Of a stretch of DNA of 64,000 bases, positions 63,158 through 64,000 are shown one piece after another. This stretch comes from Oscillatoriaceae cyanobacterium M7585_C2015_266. GTDB taxonomy: Bacteria; Cyanobacteriota; Cyanobacteriia; Cyanobacteriales; Oscillatoriaceae. Where the stretch lies: NCBI GenBank assembly GCA_015295835.1, contig DVEG01000004.1, positions 248,001-312,000 on the forward strand, given 5' to 3'. Made by a program: the position numbers and the translations under genes. Under the pieces are notes generated by a model. The model did not search any database, was not told the origin of the DNA, and saw only the letters and a program-made list of their open reading frames with translations. Position 1 is the first letter of the stretch, and each line of letters opens with the position of its first letter.

Positions 63158-64000
63158 ATGATTTATGAAGCAGATCAATTTCTAAAACAAGGAATTTCTC
63201 AATATCAGTTCGGTGAGTTTGAAGCAGCTTTGCTCTCTTGGCAAAAAGCACTAGCGATTTATCGGGAAATATCCGATCGCCGCAAACAGGGAGCAGCACT
63301 GGGAAACATAGGAGCAGCATATCAAGCACTGGGAAATATAAAAGAAGCGCTCGCTTGTTTCCAGCAACATTTGAACCTCGCCCGCACAATCGACGACAAA
63401 CAAGGAGAAGCAAATGCCCTATTGAATCTGGGCAATGCTTATCTGTTTATAGAAAATTACCAGGAAGCGATCGCCTACCTACTATTGTACTTAGAAATAA
63501 CTCAACAAAGCCAAAACTGGCACAATCAGGCACGCGGACTCAATTTACTTAAATACGCTTACCAATCTTTAGGAGAAACCGCAAAAGCAAAACAATGCCA
63601 GCAGCAAATTTTAGCCCTCGCACGAAAAATCTTTCTACAAAATACAACAACAGATTTCTTAGCGATCGCATGCTCCCTAGAACTCGACCCCTCCATAGAT
63701 TTCGCAGGTGCCGATCTCAGCCAACTCGATTTACACTACATTGACTTACACAATGCTAATCTCAGCGGTACAAACTTCCGTAATTCTAACTTGAACCTAG
63801 CGGATCTCGTCGGCGCAAATTTAACCGCAGCTGATCTCAGTTTTGCCCAACTTGTCAATGCTAACCTTGCCGGAGCCAACCTAAGTTTCGCTAATCTCAC
63901 AGGTGCTGATTTGCGAACTAATCTCAGTGGTGCTAACCTCAGCGGCGCCCTACTTAGTAACGCTAATTTAAAAAGCGCTTATTTGTGCCGTGCTAATTTA
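63158..64000 (+). CDS. TPR + pentapeptide-repeat protein, cut by window end
   Basis: 281 codons visible, no stop. N-terminal about 150 residues are four TPR-like units ([77 protein letters not shown]). A cap [20 protein letters not shown] (about 166-186) then starts pentapeptides ([23 protein letters not shown] and so on) that run past the end. Same family cap as the previous gene. ATG at 63158. Confidence 0.88.
   Translation, partial: MIYEADQFLKQGISQYQFGEFEAALLSWQKALAIYREISDRRKQGAALGNIGAAYQALGNIKEALACFQQHLNLARTIDDKQGEANALLNLGNAYLFIENYQEAIAYLLLYLEITQQSQNWHNQARGLNLLKYAYQSLGETAKAKQCQQQILALARKIFLQNTTTDFLAIACSLELDPSIDFAGADLSQLDLHYIDLHNANLSGTNFRNSNLNLADLVGANLTAADLSFAQLVNANLAGANLSFANLTGADLRTNLSGANLSGALLSNANLKSAYLCRANL

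Noticed and set aside
1-64000. tRNA, rRNA, prophage, intact IS or CRISPR
   Set aside because: Looked for tRNA T-arm patterns in all gaps, transposase motifs in the frames and regular repeats; none convincing.

Overview
The window is a chromosomal stretch from a cyanobacterium. It carries chlM (chlorophyll synthesis), a high-light-inducible protein, a thylakoid PSI-accumulation-factor-like protein, pentapeptide and CHAT proteins, and many copies of the HIP1 octamer GCGATCGC. Frequent short palindromic repeats, CHAT and TPR proteins, and a degraded Uma2 gene suggest a filamentous, Oscillatoriales-like genome; that placement is inference. I see no rRNA, tRNA, CRISPR array, prophage or intact insertion sequence.

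Layout. 0-7 kb: a DUF4168-like protein, sdhB, hli, two unknown genes, a lone receiver-domain protein, and a membrane-anchored subtilisin-like protease overlapping a small OB-fold-like gene. 7-18 kb: a leader/promoter inverted repeat before a CHAT protease, then a minus-strand run of ddl, miaB, ispH, an SGNH hydrolase, amt (with a perfect CRP-type operator upstream) and purE. 18-27 kb: nagA, chlM, a DUF423 protein, the ergothioneine operon egtC-egtB-egtD, and rodA. 27-31 kb: a universal stress protein and an ArsB/NhaD-type ion transporter whose mRNA leader holds a c-di-AMP (ydaO-type) riboswitch, then a thylakoid thioredoxin-fold protein and a Uma2 pseudogene. 31-36 kb: coiled-coil protein, STAS protein, DedA protein, argG and a glycosyltransferase.

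36-42 kb is the translation and repair block rpsB-tsf-unknown-recG. A promoter, a pseudoknot-capable leader abutting the rpsB Shine-Dalgarno, and a 16-bp intercistronic hairpin suggest post-transcriptional control. 42-50 kb: O-methyltransferase, EamA exporter, L-lactate dehydrogenase, PEP synthase, an HD-domain protein and a tiny conserved protein. 50-58 kb: zinc metalloprotease, PAS histidine kinase, rsmI, a TPR protein, a 59-aa membrane protein, and a lone HisKA-like domain whose phospho-accepting His is Tyr. 58-64 kb: a second copy of the tiny protein family, GH57 branching enzyme, a tandem pair of near-identical small genes, and two pentapeptide proteins, the last cut by the window end.

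Most genes are ordinary housekeeping. The points of interest are regulatory: the c-di-AMP riboswitch, the rpsB leader, the CRP site before amt, nested palindromes that may be leaders or miniature elements, and small families (His-less HisKA, the LLS...RRG proteins, the 61-kb tandem pair, and a shared DFAGA cap on the pentapeptide proteins). Assignments rest on motif recognition by eye; no database search was run.
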